Shown here: positions 24,251-36,914 of the stretch, in pieces
Position numbering within the stretch: the first letter of the stretch is position 1
Layout: each line of letters opens with the position of its first letter
Assembly (NCBI RefSeq): GCF_958298935.1
Contig: NC_084922.1
Span: 312,501 to 376,500 of the forward strand
DNA from: Phragmites australis
Lineage: Eukaryota; Streptophyta; Magnoliopsida; Poales; Poaceae
Direction of reading: 5' to 3'
DNA: 64,000 bases
Position numbers and translations under genes: made by a program
Notes under the pieces: model-generated
What the model was told of the DNA's origin: nothing
The model's input: the letters and a program-made list of their open reading frames with translations, nothing else
The model's database searches: none

Positions 24251-25912
24251 TGTATCCAATGTGTGCTAGCGTGTATGTTCTTAGGACTCACCTCACGCAG
24301 GATTAAATCTAACAATCAACAACAGCAAAAGCTGGATGGGGAAAAAAACTAGTGCTTTTGCATTGCACTACCAGAAAAAAAAGCAAGCAATAGAGTAGAA
24401 TTTATAAACCAACTGTGTGAATTATCAAAGCCTCAAAGCTATAAGCTAAAGTTTGAAAACGTCACTTTTGAAGTTGCAACAATTGTGATTCTTCAAAAAA
24501 GAAGTTGCGACAATTGTTCCTACTTCCTAGCTAACATTACTTTCATATCACCTCCTTTACAAATGGCTAAAGAATCACTCTCGCAGTGTACACCATCATA
24601 ATAACGCTACGAAACAGAACAGTAACATCATTGAAAAAGACTGTAAAAAGGGACCAAGATGGAACTCCGCAAGGCCTGGCAATGCAGGTTCTTCTCTATT
24701 CCTAGTTACCCATGAAAGTTTAAACAAGCGTCAGATCACCAAGAAAGCGACTACAGTGACAAGCACGCAATCAAAAACATGGACCTTGTAGTAGTCTACC
24801 CCCATCTCCCAGGGCGGCTGGCCCGCGCGGACGACGATGACGAGTCGGAGGGCCTCCGCTTGGCCTCTCGAATCTCGACCGGCCTCTGGTGCCCTGGCCC
24901 CACTTGCGTTCAGGTAAGTCGCCGGTGGCTTGGCTTGGTTTCGTGTTGTGACGAGGGAAGAAGGCGGCGAGGAAAATAGGGAGGGAGGGGGACTCGGGAG
25001 CGGAATACGACCCTACGTGTATTGTCGCAATTCCAGGTCAGGCTCAGCGCTCTCCAAGTTTTTTAAGGAAGATAGAGATTTTTATCTCTTCTACTTATAT
25101 AAAGTACAAGTTGGTTCTCATATTCTATTCTTCACTTATCTAATAAAAGTTTCTAAAATTTAAATAATTTACTCATATTTATCATCCACCTTCGTTCTTC
25201 GGCCTCCCTATTTGTTATTGCCTACTGATATGGACCTATATTACAAAGTTTATGGAGAAATATTAACATACAAATATATATTTAGAGTTTTATGGAAATT
25301 AATAAAACTTTAAATGAAGTGAAACTAATTTTATATATCCTCTTAAGGTACACCTTATAAAAAATATATGTGTTTGTATGTTAATATTTTCTTTGACATA
25401 AGTTAATAAATAAGTTACACGTTTTTCTTTTTTTTTCTCAGCTTACTCTCTATAAAATATGATACAAATGATATTATCTTTTATTTTTTCACAGAATGTT
25501 TTATAATTTTTTAAATTTTTGATGTCACGTCAACAAAACGCTGCCAACAGGGTAGGCTGAGTTGTCGTCACTTAGAATAAAATCATCATTAAAATCAATT
25601 AAAAGGTAAATTGTACTGATTGAATAGTTGAAGGAAGATAAATATCTAGTTTTACGATCCAATGGAAAAAAATAGACTCAAGCCATAGTTAAGAGATGCA
25701 ATACGAACTTTTTTTCCTACCGGCTATAATTGGAGTGGACTTTTGAGAAGAAAGTCGCGGTTGGTCACCATGTTCGGGTGAGATTGGGTCGGACCCTTGC
25801 ATCGGCTGATTGGTGTTCTCGATTTCAAATTTGCCCAGATGCGCATATACGATTTCAAATTATCTCAGATTGTCTGAGTGTTGTCAAAAACATCAAAGAG
25901 ATGCCCAGGTGC
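24251..25912. other. Intergenic spacer, no gene recognised
   Basis: AT-rich sequence. A GC-richer island at 24780-25040 has open frames on the plus strand (for example DDDDESEGLRLASR) but no recognisable domain or support for being a gene. Confidence 0.35.
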
Positions 25913-25914
25913 GC

Positions 25915-25971
<57 letters not shown>

Positions 25972-26098
25972 CATATATATGTATACATATACATACATAT
26001 ATCTATATACATACATATACATATATATATATATATGTATATACATACATATACATATACATATACGTATGTATATACATACATATACATATACATAC

Positions 26099-26176
<78 letters not shown>
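25915..26176. repeat. Compound (AT)/(ATAC) microsatellite, about 260 bases
   Basis: Alternating purine-pyrimidine sequence made only of TA, CATA and rare GTA/CTA units. All long frames through it (Tyr-Ile repeats) are artefacts of the repeat. Confidence 0.95.
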
Positions 26177-26441
26177 GAAGATTTTGCAAGATATCATGGA
26201 GAGATCCAAGTCATTTCATTGTGTGCGGTTTGAGCATGAAGGTAGAAAATTAATCTAATAGGGAGGCTCATAATCTTTCTAAATTTGCTTGTTTGCTTGG
26301 AGATGGTCGTCATGTTTGGCTTATTTTCGCTCCTGTAATTTTGGATGTAAACATTGTCCTAAATAATGAATGAAAGTCCCTACTTTCCTTAAAAAATAAA
26401 GCATCAGGGTTTGTTTGACCCATTGATCAGAGCAGAACATG

Positions 26442-27533
26442 CACTACTATAGAAGGGGTCAAAAGTAACATCGTATCAGTGTCGGTTCAGCTGTAACCAT
26501 GACTGAAGATACATCAGTGCTGGTTCTTAAACTCCCGCGTGTGAACTACGGTGGAATCACTAAGAACCGGTACTGATACGAACGGACTCGAATTTTTGTG
26601 TCAATTCATTTTTGGCTCGCATCCGTCGGCCGACTCGTCCGCTCGTCTCTTACCCACTCTAGTCACAGCGCCTCTCTCTCTTATCTCTTCTCCTTATCCA
26701 CTCCAATCACAACACTCGTCTGCGGAGGCGAGAGAGGAGCCAGGGAGAGAGACCAGCCGGAGGGGGATGTGCCGAGCTCGCCGATGGCCAGAGGCTGAGC
26801 TCGTAGGCGCTCGTAGGAGCTCGCGGCGCGTAGGAGCTCGTAGGCGCGCAGGCACTCGTAGGAGGTCACGGTGCGCAGGAGCTCGTGGCCCGGTTGCGCT
26901 GTCCGTTTTCTGATGAGACGACCCGAGGGCTTCAGCTTCTTTTGTGGCGGCATCCTCCTTATCTTCCTCTTTGCTGCTGTCTCCCCTGCAACTGAGGGTG
27001 TTAGCAGATCCTCGGCTGCATCGATAGCATGCTCGGATTGTGAGATGAGTTTATATGGATGAGATAGTTGATCTGTTCTTGTGTAGATTTGAGTGTGAGT
27101 TCATATGGATTTGATTGTGTGTTCGTATGAATTTGATTATGTGTTCGTATGGATGAGAGATGAGTCAATTTGTGCTTGTGTTCGTATGGTGGGAGAGGTT
27201 GACGGAGGGGCGGCAGAGCAAAAGGAGAGAGGAGAGTAGGTGCTCATCGAGGATGGACGGCGCATGGCCGAGCTGCTACTGCTTCCGGTGGCGATCGTGT
27301 GACGCGGCGGCGGAGCATGCCGACAGTCGAACAGGCTCGTTTCTTTTTGGCTCGCAATCCACCTATCACTGTCGGTTCGTAGCTCGAACCGGCAGTGATA
27401 TTGAGTTTCTGTGTCGGTTCCACAACCGACACTGATACTAGCCAAATATCAGTACCGAGTAAAGAGTGCCGATTGAAAAACCGATACTGAAGCCATTTTT
27501 TAACTAGCACTCTTATACTTTTTTGCAGTAGTG
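26442..27533. mobile_element. Non-autonomous CACTA transposon (CACTA-1)
   Basis: Begins CACTACTATAGAAGGGGTC (26442) and ends CTTTTTTGCAGTAGTG (27533), so both ends carry CACTACT, and is flanked by the exact 3-base duplication ATG (26439-26441, 27534-27536). Subterminal repeats typical of the superfamily are clear: ATCAGTGTCGGTTC, ATCAGTGCTGGTTC, and a hairpin TATCACTGTCGGTT / AACCGGCAGTGATA near 27365-27400. At 1092 bp it has no transposase. The middle holds a GC-rich minisatellite of GGAGCTCGTAGGCGC-type units (about 26790-26890). Confidence 0.88.
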
Positions 27534-29610
27534 ATGGTGCAGCCTCTGGGCGTCGTTGCCCTCGCCTGTTCGTCTCCGAGGACGCCAGCCATCCGCCGCA
27601 TGCCACGTTATCGTCGTCTAGGTAATTGCGACGGCCTACCGTCGATGGGACCTTGCCGCCTGCCACTCCATCGGCAGCTGCTGTCGTTGTGGCTGCTCCT
27701 AAAGATGACCAAATGGGCCAATCGGGCCGGCCCGGTACGGCACGGGCCCAACTCAGCACAGCCCGAAATCGGCACGGCCCGATTGACTCATTTACTGTTA
27801 TGGGCCGTGCCGTGCCGACCCACGTGCCGAGTTATCGGCCCACGGTACGGCTCAACTGTCACCGTGCCGTGCCGGGCCGACCCACGGCATGGTCGGCACG
27901 ATGGGTCCGGCCGGTATGATAGGCCCGTTCGATAGCCATGAAGTCACAAACTACCAAAGGTACGTGACCATACGCGTGAAGTCTCTCATGATTGATCGGT
28001 GTAGTCTGTAGTTTGCCATGCTATTTTGGAGAAAAATTAAACACGTAATTTTTTGGACGATGTAGTCTGTAGTTTTTCATGCTATTTTGGAGGAAAAATT
28101 AAACTAGCGACATGCTTTGTTATCCAAGTTCCTAGCACTCGCATCATTGATCACAGCTGGTACGGTATATTTGGCAACTACAAAGCGTAACCACTATTAT
28201 CGGTAATGGGTATCAAGGTAGGGGCACACATTCCGTGAACGCGGCCAAATATATGGTACAATAAACTTGGTGCCTGGTGACCATATCCTAGCTTTTCGCC
28301 CTTTGGATGTTACCTGGATTCAAACAAGCTAGTCTCAGGGTGAGTTTGTTTGGTTGGAATTATTTTTCAGAGATGCAAGATGGAGAAAAGTGTGCTTTGA
28401 TGAATCAAGGTGGCCACGGCTGCTTCAACTACAGCAGCAAATTGTCGGCCGAGTTTTTTTCTTCACCAAGCTGCTGCTGCTGTCCACGACCATTTTCTTC
28501 ACCAAGTTGTTTTCCACGACAACATGACGCTGCTGTCCACGACCTTTTTCTTCACGCCTAATTCTACTCGGTTAAGATTAGGAGCACACAAGCCACGCTG
28601 GTTGGAAGCCGGATCGTCATCGTCATACACCGACAAATTGATGGTTATCATCGCCTATCGGAAGATCAAGACCAACACTCACATCACCAAACCCCATGCA
28701 TTGTTGGGAGCCAGGACCATCGTCACTTGATATCTAGTTGTATTGCTCCATTTCTTCTCTTCTGTACGATATTTTTTATGATTTTCTTTACAATATAACA
28801 AACAAGGATCTCAGTCCCAAGCATTGACAAATTTGAGAGCGTGTTTGCCGCCGTTTCAATATCTATTAGATTTTTTTATGTTCAAATACAAAGATGCCGT
28901 ACGTGCTCACGTACCCAAGAGTGCTGCATTATCACAAACCTATAAATAAAACTGCTAAAACCACTCGTGTATGCCTACCGTAGCCACCAGGATTTGCACC
29001 ATGGAGGGTGGAGGCATACCCTCACACCTCTACCATCGCAGAAGAGGTGATCTCTTGAATTATATTAATCCAATCTTTGCACGCCGCCCTCCTCGATTTT
29101 GAATATTCTCAATATTGCAAGGTTATAAGTTTGATAATTTTATGGGATGTCGATAAAGAGAAGATATTCATGTAGAGAGATGTCAGATCTTACTGTGTGT
29201 CAATAATACAATGAGTAGCCTGGCTTGAAATAGGAGCACGTGAAAGTCACGTAAAACCAAGAATCATATCCCATGAAGCATGATCTTTACTAACTTGGAT
29301 TCAGTTCTCTCGCAGGATTGTGATTTCATTGGTACCATTTTATATGTATATGGTTACATATGAGTTTCAAAGATGTTATATGAGAGCCCAATGTAGGTCT
29401 GAGTTATTGCGAGCACTTTATGGCATATGTAATAACTTTTAATAAATCTCAAAGGCTTGTATTATGGAGAAGTGGCTCATATTGAGGCTCACCCTCTATT
29501 AGTATCATATTGCTAATAGAGGTAGATGTGGAGGGTTTTCTCCCTATATATATGTAAGGACCCATATATCATTGGTACATGTACAATATAGACCACTAAT
29601 TGAGAGTAGC
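27534..29610. other. Spacer with a hAT-like fragment; no gene
   Basis: 27698-27935 resembles the end of a hAT-type element: TAAAGATGACCAAATGGGCC followed by dense GGCCCG/CGGCACGG repeats, with no matching second end found. The rest (27936-29610) is AT-rich; a phrase CTGCTGTCCACGACC...TTTTCTTCAC occurs twice near 28470-28555. Short frames have no recognisable product. Confidence 0.35.
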
Positions 29611-30549
29611 TATCGGTGTATCAAATAAAGGGGTACTCCGGCTAAAAGGTCCTATGAAGGATGCAAACAGCCAAGGGAACATGTCTCCTAAAAATCTAAA
29701 TCGGTTGATGGGTTACCACGACCAGTGCAAGGCCTCCGGTAACCAATCTCACTACACCTTCAAACGAACCCACGACCAGCCCCCTTGGTCGCGGGACCGG
29801 ATTGGACGTAACCCATCCGAAGCGCCTTTGTTGGACACTCGCCCAAACGCTTCTCTTCACCAGGCACCAACTCCGACGGATAAGGTCGTGGGCGGTGCAT
29901 GGGGGCGTTGTCCCATCCCGTAGCATTAAAGGTTACGGAGTTAGACTCTATAGGCCGGTGCAGCGCCGCACGGCAGATGGGGCGTTGTCAGCCACCTGGC
30001 AGGGCAAGTGAACGGAGATGGCACAGAGACACAAGTGGACAGGGACGGCACGGAGAGGCAAGCGGACGGGGACGGTGCAGAAAGGCATCGTTCCGTCCCA
30101 TCGTATTAAATGCAGCAAGATAAGGCTCTACGGGCTAAGCAAAGATGGCGCGCAGTAGCACGATATACAATGCCGTCATAGCAAGTTGCATGCCTGGTAC
30201 TCCGTAATGATGATTTGAGTTAGATATTAGAAAGAGCAGAGGCCATCTGTGTAGGGCACGTATGTAAGTTCTCCCTCTCCCTACTATATAAAGGGATGAG
30301 GATCCCGTCTGTAACCAAGTTAGATCAATGCTGGCAAACTGCTAGAACATCGTCTGTAACCAAGTGAGATCTACGATAACATAAACACATGATGTAGGGT
30401 TGTTATCCTCCGGGAGACCCAAATCTGTATAAATCCTGGTATCCCCGAATCCATCATCTACACACTGATACACCCAGTCCCTGAAACACCGTTCACGCAC
30501 TCACTGTTCAACATACCCCAGAATCATTGTCACGGATTTACCCTCGACA
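29611..30549 (+). mobile_element. 5' LTR of a Tat-type Gypsy retrotransposon
   Basis: Starts TATCGGTGTATCAAATAAAG, close to the TGTCGGTGTATCA start common in grass Tat LTRs (one base change in the terminal TG). It has a TATA box TATATAAAG at 30285-30293 and ends CCTCGACA at 30549, directly before a primer-binding-type sequence. Limits rest on these landmarks; no second LTR is present in the window. Confidence 0.65.
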
Positions 30550-31485
30550 TTTGGCGCGCCAGGTAGGGGGCACGTTTTCGTCATTTCAGCAAGTTTGAAA
30601 AAACTTGATCAGGCTACCCATGGTTGAATCCATGGCAACCGCTGAGTCCCGTTTTGAGGACCCCGGCAGCCGCGACGTATTCGTCATGGGGTACCATCCA
30701 GACGAACTAGGTGTACTCCAGGCATGGGACACCGAACCGGAATCAGGGAGCTCTGAGACCCAACGCGAGGTCTGCACGGCGGCCCATTCCACAGGGGGTG
30801 CTGGAGGACCCCGTGCCTCAAACACCGACGGTGAACCCCTGGCTTTTTGCCCAGAGGGAAACCAGCCTAGCACCGGATAGGCAGGAGCTTCAAGACAGCC
30901 CCAACATTCCCAGCACCGTCCCGATGAACCCCTGCACAGGGCATTTTCTACGGTGGCATCTTCACCTAGGCCATCACGCCGCCCCAACACTGGGGGCTCC
31001 CCACCTCACGACCTATCACCGCTCCACGCTAGCGTCTCGACTACAAGACCATGATGCCAGTGTAGAACCTCCAGACCCTACGGGTTCTCCTCAGCCACTC
31101 ATCGGTGCCCGTACTAGAAGGCTCGTCGGTGGCACCATGGCTACGTGATCTCGCCCTCCTGGTCGAGACTGCCCAGCGCGAGACCACGTCGACATGCACT
31201 GCGCCTATCGCGAGGTTCGATGAGGGTCGCGGTCGCCATGGGTCATAGCCGGACCCATGACGAAATAGGTCCCGTGCTCCCCTAATTACGGGGAATACCC
31301 GTGGGCCACCACCAAGTTGGGGTGCCCAACCCTCTGACCTACGCGACTCCCTGAGCCAACGTGACCTTCGTGGAATAATCCAGAGCCAGGTGGCCACTAG
31401 AGAGGAGGAGAACAGGATCCGACGGGTGCTAGAAAAGGGCAAACAGCCCTACCGTACGCCTTCCCCCATCACAGCTCATGATACA
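30550..31485 (+). mobile_element. Truncated internal region of the Tat-type element (PBS and gag start)
   Basis: Begins TTTGGCGCGCCAGGTAGG, the PBS-type junction found just inside Tat/Athila-group LTRs. A gag-like frame opens at ATG 30619 (MVESMATAESRFEDPGS) and hits a stop at 30880, after which related Pro/His-rich sequence continues in another frame to about 31148. Homology seems to stop near 31485, where AT-rich unrelated sequence begins. No protease, reverse transcriptase or integrase follows, so the copy is deleted and inactive. Confidence 0.6.
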
Positions 31486-31988
31486 TCTAGAGGGAATTTA
31501 CCAACAAATTGCTTGAATTGAATTATTTGGGACACTACACATGCACCTGGATCTAGTGGAGTGCGATAATTACAGAGCATACGCAGTTATGCACTTTATC
31601 TATTAGAGCACAGTGGCAATTGGCAAATGATCAAACAAAGACAAACATCTAAAAGTACTGCAGAATATCCATCTCATATGAGCTTCCTGTTCTGAATTTA
31701 GCTGATACACTACTATATTGCAGTCTGGAACCTAAATTGCATCTGATGCAAACAAAAAAAGGAACCTGTGTTGGCGTTGACAGCAGCGCGTGGTGGCTCC
31801 AGGAGAGAGCGATGGGATTTGGATCCAGAAGGCGCTTCTCCTGTTGACGGCATCGTGGCTCGTGGGCGGGCATTTGCGTCTCCGCGTCTGACCGAACTGC
31901 AGGGCGGGGATGACTGGCCGAGGGCGTCAGAAGACTCAGCACGCATGGCGGAACCGAGGGCGACGGCGTGCAGACCGGGGGTCGAGGG

Positions 31989-34900
31989 TGTAACATCCCG
32001 AGTTAGGCATGTTGTTAATCACAAAGTTAGCTTCAAATTAAAACTTTTTAGGATTAGATAAGTTAACTAAGATAGGTGCGTGGATGTGTGTATATGTCAG
32101 TATATGTACACTCATATGTGTTGGAGTTGTTGAGTTGAGTAGGTATTCCAAAATGTACTAGAAGTAGTTCCGATATAGTCGCTGCATCAAGTTGGTTTAT
32201 ATGCGTTGCTGGAGATTTTCATGGATCTTTGTCTCGAGGTTTGAAATTGAATGTCTCTCAAGTACAAACTTACTCTTAGTCTCTGCTCAGCTCAAATCTA
32301 ATTTGAATTCAAATTCATGGATTCAAATCATCTTCAAAGTCTCGAGATCCAAGTCCAAATATTTCAAAAGAACTTGATCTTAATCCAAATTCAAATTTCC
32401 AAATTGAATTATCCCAAAACTCCAATTGATTCTCTCTTTCTTTTTCTCCTTCATATTCCAAGTGGGCTTTCTTCTCTCCTTCCCTCTCTCTTCTTAGCCT
32501 AGTCGGCCCACTTTTCTTTCTCCCTTGCGCAGCCCAGCTCCCCAGCCCGTTCGGCCGTTGCCTTCTCCTCCGCGCAGGGCCGCAACCGCGTTGCCCTGGC
32601 CTGCTTCACCATCCCCTCGGCCTCGACCCGTTGCCGCGCGCCCGTGCTGGAAGACGCCGTGCCAAGTGCGCCTCCGTTTGAGCCGTCCGTTCGTGCCATG
32701 CGTCAGCCATCGCCACCGTACGTGCGCGCTGGCAGCCTCTTGCCGGCCTTCGTGCCGTGCTGCACGCCGTGCTGCACGGGGCCTTAAGCCCCGTTTTCTT
32801 GCAGGTGGATCACCTCCCCATGCAGGGGAGGTGCTGCCCGATTTGCGTCGGGCTGTTGTTGCCCTCCGACCGCCGCCTGGCGCTGCGTCCGTCGTCGGCT
32901 GTCGTCGACGGACCTCGAGACGAGTCCGCGGCACCATGTAGAGGCCCGGCGTGCTATCGTCATCGTAGAGTTCCGGCTAGAGCGCGCCGCCGGCGAGGTT
33001 CCCGGCATTGCTGCCGCAGCCACTCACCGCCGTTGCCTAATCCCTTTCCCTCTGCCGTGCGCCATCATACGCGCGCCGTCGGGCCGCGTCTGCGCGCGCC
33101 CGTGCCGAAACAGCCTTGGGCCGTAGGCTCGGCCTGGCCAGCAGGCCTGGCTCAGCCCAGTAGCCGTCTTGGCCGGCGTAAATGCTAATGGGCCATGCCC
33201 AAAGGGCCGGCCTAGCTCCCTGAGCCCGTTAGCCACCAGCCCAGAGACCAGGCGGGCCTACACTGTGCGGGCACGGCGCTGTGCGGCCCGGCCCGTTCAA
33301 AGCCCGAACCCGGGCCATCCAGGCCCGGGTTGAACCCAAGTGGGTCCCACTGGTACTGTTCATGTGGGCCCCACCTATGAATAGTGTTTTTTAATAATTT
33401 TCCGAATTAATTTAGATTTAATCTTCCGAGAGCCGTAACTTCTCCGTTCTGGCTCCGATTTTGACGATTATCTCGCCGAAATTCATCTAAAATCAAGATC
33501 TACTCATTGGTCACGTTGTGATATCCTTTATGACTTATCTGGCTTTCCATTTGGTGTTAATTGGTTCTTCTCTAGTATAGCTTGTAGTTGATCGTAGTTA
33601 TAATTACAGAAGAGCAAGAGCACTTGTTCTGCGAGTTCTGCGCCGGGAGTGTCAGAACTAAGGGGGATCCTGACTTCAACCAAGACCTCGAGGAAACCTC
33701 TGGAGAAGGCAAGTCCTATCTTCTTGATCATATTGAACCTATGTTTTTGCAATAATCTACATGATCAACTAAAACTGGATTTAGTATTGCATGTACTATG
33801 TATTACGCTTTTACAAACTGCTTGTAATAGTTAATCCTATCAAACACTTGCCGTGCCTTAACTACCTTCACCCAGAATACATATCACCCTAGGATTACCT
33901 GTTGTTATCTATATTAACGATGGATGACACCTTGATATCTAGCATGCTTAGGATTGAATACGTCTTCTTAGAGACGTCACTTTTAAACTGCATCTCCTTA
34001 GAGATGATGAATTATTGTTACCAATATCAACTCATATGCCATGATCCTTGATGGTTGTGAATTCCGTCATGGTTGTGAAATCCTTGATGTGGCGTGGGAT
34101 ATGGTGGGAGGTGTATAAAAATGGGTAAAAAAACTGCTTGGGCGGGGGCAGGTAAAGTAGTCCTCCGGGAGGGTGCTCTTGGGGGCGTGAGGTATCAAGG
34201 GGGTACTCATTGCCGGAAGATACCTGCCCTGGTCGCTTAAGGACTGAGTCAATGCGCCGTCATTCTTAGCCACCTCGTGCAACCATGCGTCATGTATGGG
34301 CATGACTTGACTTTTCTTTCAGCAGACTGAGTTAGGCATAATACCAGGAGGCTGAGAGCAGCGCTTGAGCCAAGTTACCAGTTGTCCCGCTGTTTGGAGG
34401 TTGCTAGCCGACTTAGGCTTAAAAATGGAACTGGCCTTCGGAACATGGCCTCTGGTACTTGATGGATCACGTGGAAAAGCCCGACAGGAAAGGTGTTATG
34501 GAGGACCTCGGTATGATTCGCTCCTCCGCTAGCTACAGTGGAGGCTGAGCATATCGTGTGGGTAAAGCTGTACAACCTCTGCAAAGTGTAACCTATTCGA
34601 ATAGCCGTGTCCACGGTTATGGACATGCGACAGCAATAACTGTTTTGACTAGACTCTAGGTGCATGGGTCTTGATGAGTGAGTGTGTGGACTAGATGTCC
34701 GTGTGATGAAGTTCCTGGCCCAAGCTGCCAAAAGCTGTGTGGTACTAAAGGTACACCAGAGGTGAAAGTAAGGGACTGCGGAGAGAGGTGTAGCCCCTCC
34801 TAGGACCGAAAACCCCCCAGATACAGCTGGTTGCTGGTTTTTGAACTATTGAAACTGTTTTAAAGTCAGTAGCTGATGATATAATGGAATACCTGCATAA

Positions 34901-35329
34901 AATAGCTTTACGCTAAAACTATAACCGTAAAACCTTATCCTTGAATTACACCATTATGCATCTATCAACCCCTTGAAAGTAGTATATGGCTTGCTGAGTA
35001 CCTTCCGTACTCACTCTTCCTTTAATTCAGAAGAAGAAGCCGATGCCGACTTCGTCATAGGTGAAGCCGGGGATGAAGAGTAGTCCTGAGTGTCGTGTTC
35101 GCACCCTCACTGCTTGTGGCTTGGGCTTTCGTTTCCGCTGTGTATTTTGATGGCCGCTAGGCCAGGTTTGTAACGTGTAGTTCAGTTTGTAAACCTTTTA
35201 TACTCAGTACCTTAAGTTTATGTACGAAGTTTGACTGTGATACTACAACTGTTATACTGTGCGTATCGGCTACATAATCCAGAGACTGATACAGGAGGCA
35301 CAGGAGATCCCGGCAACGCGGGTCTTACA
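31989..35329 (+). mobile_element. Solo LTR, 3.3 kb, Tekay/Del-like
   Basis: Begins TGTAACATCCCGAG (31989), ends GCGGGTCTTACA (35329), and is bordered by the exact 5-base duplication GAGGG (31984-31988, 35330-35334). Removing it joins GACCGGGGGTC-GAGGG to CGACGTCGCGC, which matches the repeated phrase just downstream (GACCAGGGGTCGAGGGCGACGTC at 35367-35389), so the empty site can be read directly. The palindrome GAGTACCTTCCGTACTC lies at 34996-35012 and AGGAGGCACAGGAGATCC near the 3' end. The GC-rich frames at 32494-33236 are LTR sequence, not host genes. Confidence 0.85.
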
Positions 35330-35853
35330 GAGGGCGACGTCGCGCAAGCCAGGGGTGACGATGTGCAGACCAGGGGTCGAGGGCGACGTCATGCAAACCG
35401 GGGCCGGGGGCGGTGGTGCGGAGTACGGGGGTCGGCTGGACAATGGCGCGCTGGCCGGTGGCCGAGGGTGGCTGGACGATGGCGTGCTGACCGAGGGTGG
35501 CAGCGCAAAGTGCGGGGGCTGGCCGAACAACGGCGCGCTGGCCAGGGGCCGAGAGTGGTGGCCACTCAGGGTGAGGGTTCGTCGAACTATAGTGTGCTAG
35601 CCGGGGGCAGCGCACGGCTAGGGCTCGAGGGCGAGGTAGGTGTCCAAACTCCAGCGACGGTAGATCTGAGTGTGGAGTGCCGACTGCGGACTGCTGATGC
35701 CGAGTGCGTCTCAGGCTCTCAGCGTCTGTGCTGACATGCTGTGCGTGACCGCGTGTGTGGCCTCACCGGCCTATGGGCTATGGGCAACTGGCTGTGGCCT
35801 GTGGCCTGGGCTGCTGACTCACAGAGACACGGACACATGTGGGGATGTGGGCT
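35330..35853. other. GC-rich low-complexity block, old insertion host
   Basis: Continues the sequence seen left of the solo LTR (31760-31988). It is rich in repeated GGGGTCGAGGGCGACG, GGCGCGCTGGCC and GGGGGC phrases. Open frames on both strands are low-complexity (Gly/Arg/Trp) with no domain; it is probably part of an older degraded element. Confidence 0.4.
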
Positions 35854-36041
35854 TATATTGAAAACGGGATTTCGAAAATACGGTCGAGAAAACAGTGAAA
35901 TCGTTTTTGATCCCATTTTCGCATTGAGTTTCCCGTTTTCGACCCGTTTTCGCATAATTCCGAAAATCCAAAATCGATCGGGAAAAAAGTGGAAAACGGG
36001 ATGGGACAGGACGGGATTTCTCCCGCTTGTTTTCAACCCTA
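35854..36041. mobile_element. Short Ac/Ds-like (hAT) remnant
   Basis: The left side reads TATTGAAAACGGGATTTCG and the right end GGGATTTCTCCC...TTTTCAACCCTA, an inverted pair close to the Ac-family terminus (TAGGGATGAAAACGG, from memory). Internal AAACGGG/CCCGTTT motifs repeat in both orientations. No target duplication was found and the left end is mutated. Confidence 0.45.
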
Positions 36042-36447
36042 GCCATGAGCCACTGGACTCCACTTGAACTTCACCCGTTGTGCATCCAAAACCGGCCCAT
36101 GGCATGGTGGCGCAACACCTCCTCCTATGACGCCCATGCCACCACCATCCCACGCCCACAAGTCATCGCCTCGAACCCCTCTGGTAGCTGGTGTGCGCAC
36201 CCGTTCGTAGGGGGCCTTGTCGGTGCATTCCTCCATCGCATTCTTCAGCTCGCTGGCCGTCACCCTCATCTTGGCATCGTCCCTGTCCGCCATGAGCCAA
36301 CGGACACCACTCGAACTCCACTCGCTATGCGTCCAAAACCCGCCAATGACGGGGTGGCGCATCACCTCCTTCTATGGCACCCATGCCACCACCATCCCGC
36401 TCCCACACGTTGCTGCCTCAACCCCTCCGGCAGCTGGTGGCGCACCC
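36042..36447. repeat. Direct repeat of about 160 bases, 248 bases apart
   Basis: GCCATGAGCCACTGGACTCC (36042) and GCCATGAGCCAACGGACACC (36290) open two copies that match through CATGCCACCACCATCCC, CCCCTC(T/C)GG and GCTGGTG...GCGCACCC. By eye roughly 80% identical. A coding-like frame reads through on the minus strand but no domain is recognised. Confidence 0.7.
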
Positions 36448-36589
36448 AAGCATAGGGGTGGATGGCGGCGCGGAATAAAGACCTCGGGAGGGGGTCGGGG
36501 GGTTGGGGATTTGAGAGATAGAGAGAGGTGGGGTGGCCAGGTGGGCCATCTTGTTGGGTTGTTGGGAACTCGGCTGGGCTGGTGGATGG

Positions 36590-36770
36590 GCTAAGATATT
36601 CAGATGACCCATGGGCACCCGTGGGGGAAAATACAAACCCGAGACCGCATCCTCTACAGGTCGGGTACTTGACCCGCTAGACCCATGGGAGGGATTTAGA
36701 ACCCGAACCCGCACTTGTCAGGTGCAGAATCCATGAGGACCCGAACCCACGAGTTTGGATGCCATCCCTA
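36590..36770. mobile_element. hAT-like terminal fragment
   Basis: Ends GGATGCCATCCCTA, the inverted form of TAGGGATGGCA, which also starts the complete hAT element at 42274. Subterminal GGGTTCGGGT/ACCCGAACCC repeats are dense. The other end and an 8-base duplication were not found, so it is likely truncated. Confidence 0.45.
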
Positions 36771-36914
36771 ACCATTGCTGGGTCGTGTTACCAACTAACA
36801 GTGATGTATCATTGCCAGTTCTTGCTAGCTTAGTTTTTTATGTGCGCCTTGAACTTACAAACATGTTGCACTACTACAGATTTTTATGTGCGCCTTGAAC
36901 TTACAAACCTGTTG

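Noticed and set aside
24779..25163. Small gene in a GC-rich island
   Set aside because: No splice pattern, domain or codon-use support; the frames are short and end in AT-rich sequence.
25730..26258. Long Tyr-Ile repeat open frames on both strands
   Set aside because: They translate the AT/ATAC microsatellite; there is no gene signal outside it.
32494..33236. Overlapping GC-rich frames that could be read as a gene
   Set aside because: They lie inside the 31989-35329 solo LTR defined by its target duplication and have no domains.
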